A DNA stretch of 64,000 nt, taken from positions 1 through 64,000 of the forward strand of contig NZ_JAOVZN010000009.1 of assembly GCF_025717045.1 (NCBI RefSeq), in the 5' to 3' direction. The stretch comes from Flavobacterium sp. SH_e. GTDB lineage: Bacteria; Bacteroidota; Bacteroidia; Flavobacteriales; Flavobacteriaceae. The translations under genes and the position numbers were made by a program. Below, in pieces: positions 25,590 to 34,258 of the stretch; within the stretch, counting starts at the first letter, position 1; each line of letters begins with the position of its first letter. The notes below the pieces were generated by a model. It was not told where the DNA came from. It saw nothing but the letters and a program-made list of their open reading frames with translations, and did no database searches.

Positions 25590-25779
25590 TCATTTTTTCT
25601 TCAATTCTTTTTGAAATTCTAAAAATCAAAAGAATCAAAACAGCGCAAAATGAAGCGGCGATTCCAATAAAAGCTACCATACTATCTCCTTGAAAAGGGT
25701 TTTTAAAGTCTAATAGCGTAATATTAAAAACGATTAAAGCTAATGCCAAAAGCACTAAGATTGAAGTGAAAATTTTCAT
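25576..25779 (-). CDS. Small membrane protein
   Basis: 67 residues with two hydrophobic helices (ILVLLALALIVFNITLL and MVAFIGIAASFCAVLILLIF) and a basic/acidic C-terminal tail (RISKRIEEKMNDNR) likely in the cytoplasm. It directly precedes and may overlap the oxidoreductase gene, which suggests co-transcription and possibly a physical partner. No family is recognised. Confidence 0.75.
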   Translation of the reverse strand: MKIFTSILVLLALALIVFNITLLDFKNPFQGDSMVAFIGIAASFCAVLILLIFRISKRIEEKMNDNR

Positions 25780-25883
25780 AAGATTGTTTTTGTTTGTCTA
25801 AAATAATAAAGTAGAACTCTAGAAAAATGACTAAGAGTTTTATATTTAGAATAATTTACGGGGTAAATGTATAAAAATTAATT

Positions 25884-26462
25884 TTAGACGAACAAACCTT
25901 TAACATTAGCAGCGAATAATTTAACAGCAATTGCTAAAAGGATCACTCCAAATGTCTTACGAACCACGCCAAGTCCGTTTTCTCCTAGTAAATTTTCGAT
26001 TTTTTTAGAAGATTTTAAAACGATATAAACCAAGATAATATTTAGCAAAATTGCGATAATAATATTAATGGTATGAAATTGAGATCGAAGCGATAATAAA
26101 GTGGTCATTGTTCCTGCTCCGGCGATTAGAGGAAAAGCCAATGGTACGATAGAGGCAGAGCCAGGTTCTTCATCACGATAAATTCTGATTCCTAAAATCA
26201 TTTCTAAAGCAAGAAAAAATAATACAAACGACCCTGCAACGGCAAATGAATGGACATCAATGCCAATTAAGTTTAATAAACCTTCTCCAACAAAAAGAAA
26301 AACAATCATAATCGCTCCTGCAACGATAGAAGCTTTTTCAGATTCTATGTGACCGACTTTTGCTCTTAAATTCACAATAATAGGAATTGATCCAACAATA
26401 TCAATTACGGCAAAAAGTACCATACTAACGGTAATGATTTCTTTAAAATCGATTTCTAACAT
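25884..26462 (-). CDS. MarC/UPF0056-family membrane protein
   Basis: 192 residues with six predicted membrane helices. Diagnostic segments are FAVIDIVGSIPI near the N-terminus and FPLIAGAGTMTTLLSL in the middle, which are conserved in MarC proteins. The family was once linked to multiple antibiotic resistance, but its function is unresolved. It appears to be a single-gene unit. Confidence 0.9.
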   Translation of the reverse strand: MLEIDFKEIITVSMVLFAVIDIVGSIPIIVNLRAKVGHIESEKASIVAGAIMIVFLFVGEGLLNLIGIDVHSFAVAGSFVLFFLALEMILGIRIYRDEEPGSASIVPLAFPLIAGAGTMTTLLSLRSQFHTINIIIAILLNIILVYIVLKSSKKIENLLGENGLGVVRKTFGVILLAIAVKLFAANVKGLFV

Positions 26463-26818
26463 ATCGCTTTGATTTTTAGGGATTAAAAAACTGCTGCAAA
26501 AGTAGTTAATAAAGTTAGGTGATTTTTCGATAGATTGTATTTTTGTTATAAAAACATGTTTTATTGATTAAAAAAGTGATATTTGTAACAATTATTGTTT
26601 TCTTTTGCATTTAGTAAAACTTATAATAGGTTTAACCGCAAAGCACGCAAAGTTAAATTCGCAAGGTTCGCAAAGTTAGAATAGGTATTGGAAATCTTTA
26701 TGTATAAACTTTGCGAAACTTTGCGTAAATCCTTGCGAACTTTGCGGTTAAATTTCATCCTATTTTATCTCCTTTCTTTGACTATCTTTGCACTTTATAA
26801 ATTACAGTATTAAATATC
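26463..26818. repeat. Intergenic inverted-repeat region, GCGAACTTTGCGG family
   Basis: No gene is present in these 356 bp. At 26630-26752 an inverted pair is formed by TTTAACCGCAAAG on the left and CTTTGCGGTTAAA on the right, with internal GCAAGGTTCGCAAAG/CTTTGCG copies. A -7-like TATCTTTG (26783-26790) lies 28 bp before the next start codon and is its likely promoter; no clear -33 element is visible. Confidence 0.7.
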
Positions 26819-27388
26819 ATGTTTCAGTTAGGTAAAACTATTATTTCAGAAGACATTCTGGAAAAAGAATTTGTGTGCAACTTGTCTGCTTGTAAAGGAG
26901 CTTGTTGCGTTGATGGAGATGCGGGCGCGCCTTTAAATGAGGCTGAAACTAAAATCTTAGAAGAAATCTATCCTAAAGTAAAACCTTTTTTAAGAAAAGA
27001 AGGAATAGAAGCAATCGAGGCGCAGGGAACTTGGGTAAAGGGAACTGATGGCGATTTAGAAACTCCGCTTATTGATAATAAAGATTGTGCTTATGTAATT
27101 TTCGATGGAAAAACTGCACTTTGCGGAATCGAACAAGCGTACAACCAAGGAGTCGTTGATTGGAAAAAACCAGTTTCTTGTCATTTGTATCCAATTCGCG
27201 TAAAAGACTTCACAGAATTTGCGGCGGTCAATTATGACAAATGGGATATTTGCGATGATGCTTGTTCGTTAGGTAAAGAATTGGAAGTTCCAGTTTACAA
27301 ATTTGTAAAAGAAGCGTTAATTAGACGTTTTGGAGAAGACTGGTATTTAGAACTTGAAAAGGTTGCTGAAGAGCATAAAAATTCCTAA
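26819..27388 (+). CDS. DUF3109 (YkgJ-like) cysteine-cluster protein
   Basis: 189 residues. The N-terminal cluster [11 protein letters not shown], with later conserved Cys in [25 protein letters not shown] and ICDDACSLG, is the pattern of the DUF3109/YkgJ zinc- or iron-binding family. No membrane segment is present. The biochemical role is unknown. It precedes nrdB by 335 bp and is probably independent of it. Confidence 0.88.
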   Translation: MFQLGKTIISEDILEKEFVCNLSACKGACCVDGDAGAPLNEAETKILEEIYPKVKPFLRKEGIEAIEAQGTWVKGTDGDLETPLIDNKDCAYVIFDGKTALCGIEQAYNQGVVDWKKPVSCHLYPIRVKDFTEFAAVNYDKWDICDDACSLGKELEVPVYKFVKEALIRRFGEDWYLELEKVAEEHKNS

Positions 27389-27723
27389 AATCAACACTGA
27401 AAAATATAGTCTTTTTGACTACATCTTTTGACTCAAAAAAATAAAGTTTTGACTCAAAAAAAACTTTTTAAAACTATTTAAAATTTCTTGCTTTTTATTC
27501 GAAAAAGTCTATATTTTACGGGCTTTAAGGAATAGAAAGTGTTTTTAATCGACTCATTAGCAGTAAATTAATTATTGTCTGAAAAAATTCTCAAATTTAG
27601 GCCTTTGTTAAAAACTACGTCCGATTGTGAATAAGTTTGGCTTTTATTTTTGACGTTAATTGACAATCTTTGTAGTCTACTGAATGAGTAAAAATTCAAT
27701 AAAAAAAATTAACAGAATCTGTC
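27389..27723. other. Intergenic region upstream of nrdB
   Basis: No gene is seen. TTTTGACT occurs three times (27413, 27426, 27447), the last two followed by CAAAAAAA, and could be an operator. Near the gene, a weak -7-like AATCTTTG (27665-27672) may be the nrdB promoter. No standard NrdR box palindrome was recognised. Confidence 0.45.
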
Positions 27724-28701
27724 ATGTCACAAATCGAACCAATATTACAAGAAAATAAAAATCGCTTCGTTATTTTTCCGATTAAACATCATGATATTTG
27801 GGAATGGTATAAGAAGATGGAAGCTAGTTTTTGGACTGCAGAAGAAATCGACTTGCACCAAGATTTGACAGACTGGAATAATAAGTTGAATGACGACGAA
27901 AGATATTTCATTAAACATATTTTAGCATTCTTTGCGGCTTCTGATGGAATCGTAAACGAAAATCTTGCTGAAAACTTTGTAAATGAAGTACAATACGCTG
28001 AAGCGAAATTTTTCTACGGATTTCAAATCATGATGGAGAATATCCATAGTGAAACTTATTCGTTGTTAATTGACACTTACGTTAAAGACGAAGCAGAAAA
28101 AACAGAATTGTTTAATGCTTTAGAAGTATTTCCTGCAATTGCTAAAAAAGGAGAGTGGGCTTTAAAATGGATCGAGTCTGATTCATTTGCTGAAAGGCTA
28201 ATCGCTTTTGCTGCTGTTGAAGGAATCTTTTTCTCAGGAGCTTTCTGCTCAATTTATTGGTTGAAAAAACGTGGTTTAATGCCAGGTTTAACATTCTCTA
28301 ATGAGTTGATTTCTCGTGACGAAGGCGTACATTGTGATTTTGCGGTTCACTTGCACAATCACCATTTGGTAAACAAAGTTCCAAAAGACAGAATTAAAGA
28401 AATTATTGTCGATGCTTTAGATATCGAAAGACAGTTTGTAACTGAATCTCTTCCGGTAAGTTTAATTGGTATGAACGCTACTTTAATGACACAGTACTTA
28501 GAGTTCGTTGCCGATAGATTATTAGTAGAGTTGGGTTGCGAGCGTGTATACGGATCAGCGAATCCATTCGATTTCATGGACATGATTTCGCTTCAAGGAA
28601 AAACTAATTTCTTTGAAAAACGTGTTGCAGAGTATCAAAAATCTGGTGTGATGAACACAGATAGTGACGCTCAAAAAATTTCATTTGATGCAGATTTTTA
28701 G
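27724..28701 (+). CDS. nrdB: Ribonucleotide reductase small (beta/R2) subunit, class Ia
   Basis: 325 residues. The diiron site and radical residue are intact: D43 (EEIDLHQD), E105 and H108 in MENIHSE, and tyrosyl-radical Y112 four residues after the His. The C-terminal peptide ISFDADF matches the subunit-docking tail of eukaryotic R2 (FTLDADF), and the sequence as a whole looks eukaryotic-like, as is usual in Bacteroidota. It supplies the radical for reduction of ribonucleoside diphosphates together with the downstream nrdA product. Confidence 0.96.
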   Translation: MSQIEPILQENKNRFVIFPIKHHDIWEWYKKMEASFWTAEEIDLHQDLTDWNNKLNDDERYFIKHILAFFAASDGIVNENLAENFVNEVQYAEAKFFYGFQIMMENIHSETYSLLIDTYVKDEAEKTELFNALEVFPAIAKKGEWALKWIESDSFAERLIAFAAVEGIFFSGAFCSIYWLKKRGLMPGLTFSNELISRDEGVHCDFAVHLHNHHLVNKVPKDRIKEIIVDALDIERQFVTESLPVSLIGMNATLMTQYLEFVADRLLVELGCERVYGSANPFDFMDMISLQGKTNFFEKRVAEYQKSGVMNTDSDAQKISFDADF

Positions 28702-28855
28702 ACAACAAAAATACTTTTAGTGTCTATCTTCTAGAGATGCTAAAAAAAGATTACAAAAAAATATTTTAAGGTTGAATCTCTTTCCCCAAGTCATAGATTC
28801 AATAGCAATTTTTGACGCATTTAAATTCGAAATTCGAATTTGAAACGAGTAACTA

Positions 28856-28877
28856 TTGAGAATTCGGTAATTCTCAA
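28856..28877 (+). other. Hairpin in the nrdB-nrdA spacer
   Basis: Stem TTGAGAATT/AATTCTCAA with loop CGGT, followed by an A run rather than T, so it is not a clear terminator. It may set the nrdB:nrdA ratio through mRNA processing. The 264-bp spacer otherwise contains no gene. Confidence 0.5.
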
Positions 28878-28965
28878 AAAATAATTTAAAAACACGCAAT
28901 GTTTAAGTGCTGGAGTTCGTTCTCTAGGTACTTTCATTTTTTCAATAACTATAAAAGGTAAGCTT

Positions 28966-31359
28966 ATGTATGTAGTAAAAAGAGATGGCCACAGAGAGCC
29001 CGTAATGTTTGATAAGATTACAGAAAGAATCAAAAAATTGTGTTACGGCTTGAATGAGCTCGTAGATCCAGTAAAGGTAGCGATGAGAGTTATCGAAGGA
29101 TTGTATGATGGGGTTTCGACTTCTGAACTTGATAATCTTGCGGCAGAAACAGCGGCTTCTATGACAATTGCGCATCCAGATTATGCTCAATTGGCAGCTC
29201 GTGTAGCAATTTCTAACCTGCATTCAAACACTAAAAAATCTTTCTCTGAAACGATGAAAGATATGTACAATTACGTAAATCCAAGAAACGGACAAGATGC
29301 GCCGTTAATTGCTGATGACGTGTACAAAGTAATTCAGGAAAATGCTGCTTTTTTAGATTCTCATATCATTTATACGAGAGATTTTAATTACGACTACTTT
29401 GGTTTTAAAACTTTAGAGCGTTCTTATCTTCTTAAAATAAACGGAAAAATCGTAGAGCGTCCGCAGCACATGTTAATGCGTGTTTCTGTGGGTATTCACT
29501 TAGATGATTTAAAATCGGTTATTGAAACTTACGATTTAATGTCTAAAAAGTTCTTTACGCACGCAACGCCAACGTTGTTCAACGCAGGAACTCCAAAACC
29601 TCAAATGTCTTCTTGTTTCCTTTTGGCAATGCAGGATGATAGTATTGATGGAATTTACGATACATTAAAACAAACAGCAAAAATCTCGCAATCAGCGGGA
29701 GGAATCGGACTTTCTATTCATAACGTTCGTGCAACGGGATCTTATATTCGTGGTACAAACGGAACTTCAAACGGAATTGTTCCGATGTTGAGAGTGTTCA
29801 ATGATACTGCTCGTTACGTAGATCAAGGTGGAGGAAAACGTAAAGGAAGTTTTGCGATTTATATCGAAACTTGGCATGCTGATATTTTTGAATTCTTGGA
29901 TTTAAAGAAAAATACTGGAAAAGAAGAAATGCGTGCGAGAGATTTATTCTTCGCAATGTGGACTTCAGATTTATTCATGAAACGTGTTCAGGAAGATTCA
30001 ACATGGACTTTAATGTGTCCTAACGAATGTCCAGGATTATATGACGTTTACGGAGATGAATTCGAAGCATTATATACTGATTACGAATTTAGAGGAAAAG
30101 GAAGAAAAACGATCCGTGCTCGTGAATTATGGGAGAAAATCCTAGAATCTCAAATCGAGACTGGAACACCATATATGTTGTACAAAGATGCTGCAAACCG
30201 CAAATCGAATCACAAGAATTTAGGAACAATTCGTTCTTCTAACTTGTGTACAGAGATTATGGAGTTTACATCTAAAGATGAAATTGCAGTTTGTAACTTG
30301 GCTTCTATTTCGTTGCCAATGTTCATCGAAAACGGACAATTTGATCACCAAGCACTTTACAATGTTACAAAACGTGTAACTCGTAACTTGAACAAAGTAA
30401 TCGACAGAAACTATTACCCAGTAAAAGAAGCTGAAAACTCTAATATGCGTCACCGTCCAGTTGGTTTAGGTGTGCAAGGTTTAGCAGATGCTTTCATTAT
30501 GTTGCGTATGCCGTTTACAAGCGATGAAGCTAAAAAATTAAACCAAGAGATTTTCGAAACATTATACTTCGCTGCCGTAACTGCTTCTATGGAAATGGCA
30601 AAAGAAGAAGGGCCATATTCAACTTTCGAAGGTTCGCCAATGTCACAAGGAGAATTCCAACACAATATGTGGGGAATGAAAGATGAGGAATTATCAGGCC
30701 GTTGGGACTGGGCTTCATTAAGAAAAGAAGTAGTGGAACATGGAGTTCGTAACTCATTGTTAGTTGCGCCAATGCCAACTGCATCGACTTCTCAGATTTT
30801 AGGAAACAACGAAGCTTTCGAGCCATATACTTCAAACATTTACACACGTCGTGTATTGTCTGGAGAGTTTATCGTAGTAAACAAACATTTACTAGAAGAC
30901 TTAGTAAAACTAGGTTTATGGAATGAAGACTTGAAACAAGAAATCATGCGTCATAACGGATCTGTTCAAAACATCGATAAGATTCCACAAGACTTGAAAG
31001 ATCTTTATAAAACAGTTTGGGAAATGTCGATGAAAGATATTATCGATATGTCTCGCCAAAGAGGATATTTCATTGACCAGTCTCAATCGTTGAACTTGTT
31101 CATGCAAGATGCTAACTATTCTAAACTAACGTCAATGCATTTCTACGCTTGGCAGTCAGGTTTAAAAACAGGAATGTATTACCTAAGAACAAAAGCGGCT
31201 GTAGATGCGATTAAATTCACATTAAACAACGATAAAAAAGAAGAGACAGCTCCGTCTTTAGTTCAAGAAACTGAAGCAATCAGCGTTGAGGATTACAAAG
31301 CGATGCTTTTAAAAGCACAAGCCGCAGATCCAGAGGATTGTGAAATGTGTGGATCTTAA
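28966..31359 (+). CDS. nrdA: Ribonucleotide reductase large (alpha/R1) subunit, class Ia
   Basis: 797 residues. An N-terminal ATP-cone (about 1-90, starting [17 protein letters not shown]) gives allosteric activity control. Active-site residues are C217 (SSCFLL), N426, C428 and E430 (SSNLCTEI), and C443 (CNLASIS); the re-reducing pair is C792/C795 in the tail CEMCGS. These are the complete class I set. It reduces ribonucleoside diphosphates to deoxy forms with the NrdB radical and thioredoxin. A terminator follows at 31419. Confidence 0.97.
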   Translation: MYVVKRDGHREPVMFDKITERIKKLCYGLNELVDPVKVAMRVIEGLYDGVSTSELDNLAAETAASMTIAHPDYAQLAARVAISNLHSNTKKSFSETMKDMYNYVNPRNGQDAPLIADDVYKVIQENAAFLDSHIIYTRDFNYDYFGFKTLERSYLLKINGKIVERPQHMLMRVSVGIHLDDLKSVIETYDLMSKKFFTHATPTLFNAGTPKPQMSSCFLLAMQDDSIDGIYDTLKQTAKISQSAGGIGLSIHNVRATGSYIRGTNGTSNGIVPMLRVFNDTARYVDQGGGKRKGSFAIYIETWHADIFEFLDLKKNTGKEEMRARDLFFAMWTSDLFMKRVQEDSTWTLMCPNECPGLYDVYGDEFEALYTDYEFRGKGRKTIRARELWEKILESQIETGTPYMLYKDAANRKSNHKNLGTIRSSNLCTEIMEFTSKDEIAVCNLASISLPMFIENGQFDHQALYNVTKRVTRNLNKVIDRNYYPVKEAENSNMRHRPVGLGVQGLADAFIMLRMPFTSDEAKKLNQEIFETLYFAAVTASMEMAKEEGPYSTFEGSPMSQGEFQHNMWGMKDEELSGRWDWASLRKEVVEHGVRNSLLVAPMPTASTSQILGNNEAFEPYTSNIYTRRVLSGEFIVVNKHLLEDLVKLGLWNEDLKQEIMRHNGSVQNIDKIPQDLKDLYKTVWEMSMKDIIDMSRQRGYFIDQSQSLNLFMQDANYSKLTSMHFYAWQSGLKTGMYYLRTKAAVDAIKFTLNNDKKEETAPSLVQETEAISVEDYKAMLLKAQAADPEDCEMCGS

Positions 31360-31418
31360 TTTTTACTAGAAGAAAGAGAATAGAACAAAGAAGAAAGATT
31401 TGTTCTTAATTATTATAG

Positions 31419-31451
31419 AAAGCAGTTGTCATTTTGATAACTGCTTTTTTG
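31419..31451 (+). terminator. Terminator after nrdA
   Basis: Stem AAAGCAGTTGTCA/TGATAACTGCTTT with a 3-nt loop and T run. Confidence 0.9.
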
Positions 31452-31880
31452 TTTTATACAATATGCTTCAAACATAAGCCCCTATTTTTAATATTTTATT
31501 TCAATTCCTCCCGTGGTTGAAATCATGGGCTATGTTGATTGTTGTTTAATTTTAGAATTTGTTTGCTTCCTTATTAAAAGAAAGATGAATCTCGACTATT
31601 CTAAAATAAGGATTGCAAAGAAACCAGTTTCTGGATTGTTTTGATTGGCAGATAGCCACGAATTCACGAATTTTATTTTTTAAAATCTGTGAAATTGAAT
31701 TTTATAAACACAAAGATTTGCACTAATTCATGAATTCGTGGCGAAAAAAACTTAGCATCCTAGTAGCTTAGAACCTAATTTTAATATTCTCATTTTAAGG
31801 CCAAATTTTTATATTATCATACAAAACCTGCTAAATTTGTTAAGAAATCCTTTTTTGTTTCATAAAATGCAATCTTTTTT
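31452..31880. repeat. Repeat-bearing intergenic region between nrdA and the phe operon
   Basis: No gene. 31510-31536 is a copy of a repeat with core GGTTGAAATC and tail GGGCTATGTT; its counterpart in reverse orientation is at 47768-47794. 31655-31742 is an inverted repeat with arms GCCACGAATTCACGAATT and AATTCATGAATTCGTGGC; a shorter relative is at 54199-54237. Nothing else was recognised. Confidence 0.7.
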
Positions 31881-31910
31881 TTGGTGCACTAAAAATAATT
31901 TATACATTCG
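31881..31910 (+). promoter_or_regulatory. Promoter of the phe/tyr operon
   Basis: TTG (31881-31883), exactly 19 bp, then TACATTCG (31903-31910), one base off the Bacteroidota TAnnTTTG element. It lies 30 bp before the leader-peptide start codon. Confidence 0.65.
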
Positions 31911-31939
31911 CAGAGAATTTACAAAATAACACAAACAAA

Positions 31940-32020
31940 ATGGCAAGTAACCGTTTTTATTTTAGCAACAATTTTTATTTCTTCTTTAGTAGAAGTCAGG
32001 ATTGTGCTATGGTTATTTGA
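31940..32020 (+). CDS. Phenylalanine leader peptide
   Basis: A 26-codon reading frame (ATG to TGA) too short for routine gene calling. Residues 6-16 are FYFSNNFYFFF: six Phe and two Tyr in eleven positions. Codons 19-22 contain TCAGGATTGT (31996-32005), which is perfectly complementary to 32052-32061, the left arm of the terminator. Ribosome stalling at the Phe cluster (31973-31987) leaves this segment free to form the antiterminator; a ribosome reaching the stop codon covers it and lets the terminator fold. This is the architecture of transcription attenuation in amino-acid operons. Confidence 0.9.
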   Translation: MASNRFYFSNNFYFFFSRSQDCAMVI

Positions 32021-32082
32021 GATCAAATTTTAAGACAAATAAAACTAATATACAATCCTGATGCAAATCAGGATTTTTTTTT
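31996..32082 (+). promoter_or_regulatory. Attenuator: antiterminator and terminator stems
   Basis: Antiterminator: 31996-32005 pairs with 32052-32061 (10 bp). Terminator: AATCCTGAT (32054-32062), loop GCAA, ATCAGGATT (32067-32075), then a T tract to 32082, only 7 bp before the pheA start. The two structures share 32054-32061 and cannot coexist. Confidence 0.9.
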
Positions 32083-32088
32083 GACTAT

Positions 32089-32916
32089 ATGACAACGAAA
32101 ATTGCAATACAAGGTATTAAAGGATCATTTCATCATCAAGTTGTGAAAGAATATTTCTCTGAAAATGTGGATATTGATGAGTGTTTATCTTTTGAAGAAT
32201 TGATCGACAGCCTTATTGCCGGAAAATCTGATCAGGCCGTAATGGCGATCGAAAATTCAATTGCAGGGCCGATTATTCCGAATTATGCTTTGATTGATAA
32301 GAATAATTTACACATAATTGGAGAGCATTATTTAAATATTCAGCAAAATTTAATGGCTTTAAAAGGTCAGAAAATTGAAGATATAAGAGAAGTTCATTCT
32401 CACCCAATGGCACTTTTGCAGTGTATGGATTTCTTGAAACAATATCCAAATATCAAATTGGTTGAGGATAAAGATACAGCGGAAACGGCAAGAAGAATTC
32501 AGGAAAAGCAGTTAACCGGAATTGCAGCAATTGCAAGTGTAACGGCAGCTGAAATGTACGATTTGGATATTATTGCACCGTCGATTCAAACGATCAAAAA
32601 TAATATGACTCGTTTCGTAATCATTAAAAAGCAGAATTCATTTTTGCCAGAAAGCGAAATTAATAGAGCATCTGTAAAATTTGAATTAGATCATAAAAGA
32701 GGAAGTTTAGCTGCGGTTTTGAATGTAATGAGTGACTGCAAATTGAATTTGACAAAAATCCAATCGCTTCCTAAGATTGAAACACCTTGGAAATATTCAT
32801 TCTTCGTAGACGTAACATTTGAGAAATACGAAGATTTTGCAAAAGCCAAAACGTTATTAAATATTATGGCAGAATATTTTAAAGTGTTGGGAGAATATAA
32901 AAATACAAAACCATAA
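32089..32916 (+). CDS. pheA: Prephenate dehydratase
   Basis: 275 residues, monofunctional. The catalytic domain (1-180) contains the substrate-binding region AIENSIAGPI and the conserved TRFVII motif; the C-terminal ACT domain (about 190-275) has GSLAAVLNVMSDCKLNLTKIQSLP, the phenylalanine-binding fold. It converts prephenate to phenylpyruvate and is expected to be inhibited by Phe. As first gene after the Phe leader it is controlled by attenuation, so the pathway has both transcriptional and allosteric feedback. The chorismate mutase activity is supplied by the fourth gene of the operon. Confidence 0.95.
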   Translation: MTTKIAIQGIKGSFHHQVVKEYFSENVDIDECLSFEELIDSLIAGKSDQAVMAIENSIAGPIIPNYALIDKNNLHIIGEHYLNIQQNLMALKGQKIEDIREVHSHPMALLQCMDFLKQYPNIKLVEDKDTAETARRIQEKQLTGIAAIASVTAAEMYDLDIIAPSIQTIKNNMTRFVIIKKQNSFLPESEINRASVKFELDHKRGSLAAVLNVMSDCKLNLTKIQSLPKIETPWKYSFFVDVTFEKYEDFAKAKTLLNIMAEYFKVLGEYKNTKP

Positions 32917-32919
32917 GGA

Positions 32920-32996
32920 AGTTAAGGGTTATTAGTTAAAAGTTAGAAGTTAAAAAAGAAAGCCTAAAGCTTATAGCCTAAGGCCTAAAGCAATAA
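32920..32996. repeat. Heptanucleotide-periodic spacer between pheA and the aminotransferase
   Basis: Eleven consecutive 7-mers fill almost the whole spacer: AGTTAAG, GGTTATT, AGTTAAA, AGTTAGA, AGTTAAA, AAAGAAA, GCCTAAA, GCTTATA, GCCTAAG, GCCTAAA, GCAATAA. The unit changes from AGTTAAA to GCCTAAA without a change in phase. Confidence 0.9.
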
Positions 32997-33000
32997 AAAA

Positions 33001-34146
33001 ATGATTACAACAGCAAAACGATTAGACACAGTTGAAGAATACTACTTCTCATCAAAACTAAGAGAAGTTCGTCAGTTGATGTCTGAAGGAAAATCGATCA
33101 TCAACATGGGAATTGGAAGCCCTGATTTGAGTCCGTCAAAAGCAGTAATTGAAGCAGTCGCTGCAGCAATTCAAGACGAAAACGGGCATGGTTATCAAAG
33201 CTATCAGGGATTACCAGAAATGAGGCAGGCGATGGCAGATTTTTATAAAGATCAGTTTGGTGTTGAAGTGAATCCTAATAATGAGATTTTACCATTGATG
33301 GGCTCAAAAGAAGGAATTATGCACATTTCGTTGGCATTTTTAAATGAAGGCGATAACGTTTTAATTCCGAATCCAGGTTATCCAACTTATACTTCGGTAA
33401 CCAATTTGGTTCAGGCAGTTCCGGTTTATTATGATTTAAAAGAAGAAAACGGATGGGAACCAGATTTTGAAGCTTTAGAAAAATTAGATCTTTCGAAAGT
33501 AAAAATTATGTGGCTGGGATATCCGCACATGCCAACAGGAGCGAGAGGAAGTTTAGCGTTATTTGAAAAATTGGTAGCTTTTGCTAAAAAACACAATATA
33601 TTATTGATCAACGACAATCCGTATAGTTTTGTTTTGAATGATAATCCGATGAGTTTATTGCAGGTTGAAGGAGCAAAAGATGTGGCTTTAGAATTGAATT
33701 CGTTAAGTAAAACATTCAACATGGCAGGCTGGAGAGTCGGAATGGTTTTAGGAAATCCTGAAATTATCGATGCGGTTCTAAAAGTTAAAAGCAACATGGA
33801 CAGCGGAATGTATTACGGAATCCAAAAAGGAGCTATCGCAGCTTTAAAATGTGATAAATCTTGGTTCGAAGACCAAAACAAAATTTACAGACGCCGCAGA
33901 GAATTAACTGAAAAATTAGCTGAAAAGTTAAACTGTAAAGTATATAAAGAAGGAGTTGGTTTGTTCGTTTGGGCGAAACTTCCAGAAGGAATCGAATCAG
34001 CAGAGAAGTTCATTGACGAAATATTATATGAGAAACATATTTTTATTACACCGGGAACCATTTTTGGTAGCAACGGCGAAGGTTATATTAGATTCTCATT
34101 GTGTGTAAAAGAAGAAAAAGTACAAGAAGCGATTGATCGATTTTAG
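33001..34146 (+). CDS. Class I/II aminotransferase, probably aromatic
   Basis: 381 residues of fold-type I. The PLP lysine is in NSLSKTFNMAGWRVG; other marks are NPGYPTY, the D-N pair in INDNPYSF (PLP ring contact) and the C-terminal YIRFSLC (substrate carboxylate Arg). Position between prephenate dehydratase and prephenate dehydrogenase makes it the likely transaminase of phenylpyruvate and 4-hydroxyphenylpyruvate, with glutamate as donor. The sequence alone would also allow aspartate or LL-DAP-type specificity. Confidence 0.9.
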   Translation: MITTAKRLDTVEEYYFSSKLREVRQLMSEGKSIINMGIGSPDLSPSKAVIEAVAAAIQDENGHGYQSYQGLPEMRQAMADFYKDQFGVEVNPNNEILPLMGSKEGIMHISLAFLNEGDNVLIPNPGYPTYTSVTNLVQAVPVYYDLKEENGWEPDFEALEKLDLSKVKIMWLGYPHMPTGARGSLALFEKLVAFAKKHNILLINDNPYSFVLNDNPMSLLQVEGAKDVALELNSLSKTFNMAGWRVGMVLGNPEIIDAVLKVKSNMDSGMYYGIQKGAIAALKCDKSWFEDQNKIYRRRRELTEKLAEKLNCKVYKEGVGLFVWAKLPEGIESAEKFIDEILYEKHIFITPGTIFGSNGEGYIRFSLCVKEEKVQEAIDRF

Positions 34147-34245
34147 ATTTTAGAATGTAGATTTCAGACTTTGCGAATCTTGCGTAAATCCTTTGCGGAC
34201 TTTGCGGTTAAATAAGGTTGGAATTTGGAATTTTAAAATTGGTAA
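34144..34245. repeat. Compound repeat spacer before tyrA
   Basis: Three repeats abut: heptamers TAGATTT, TAGAATG, TAGATTT, CAGACTT (34144-34171), a TTGCGTAAATCCT-GCGGTTAAA copy (34168-34213), and heptamers TTGGAAT, TTGGAAT, TTTAAAA, TTGGTAA (34218-34245). Confidence 0.85.
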
Positions 34246-34258
34246 TTAAAGAAATAGT

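Noticed and set aside
26630-26752. Inverted repeat considered as an insertion sequence remnant
   Set aside because: No transposase fragment or target duplication is visible; repeats of the same type occur singly elsewhere.
27413-27460. TTTTGACT repeats considered as NrdR boxes
   Set aside because: They are direct repeats, not the palindromic NrdR consensus, and are over 260 bp from nrdB.
33429-33797. 122-codon frame antisense to the aminotransferase
   Set aside because: The plus-strand frame carries all PLP motifs; the antisense product has no recognisable feature.
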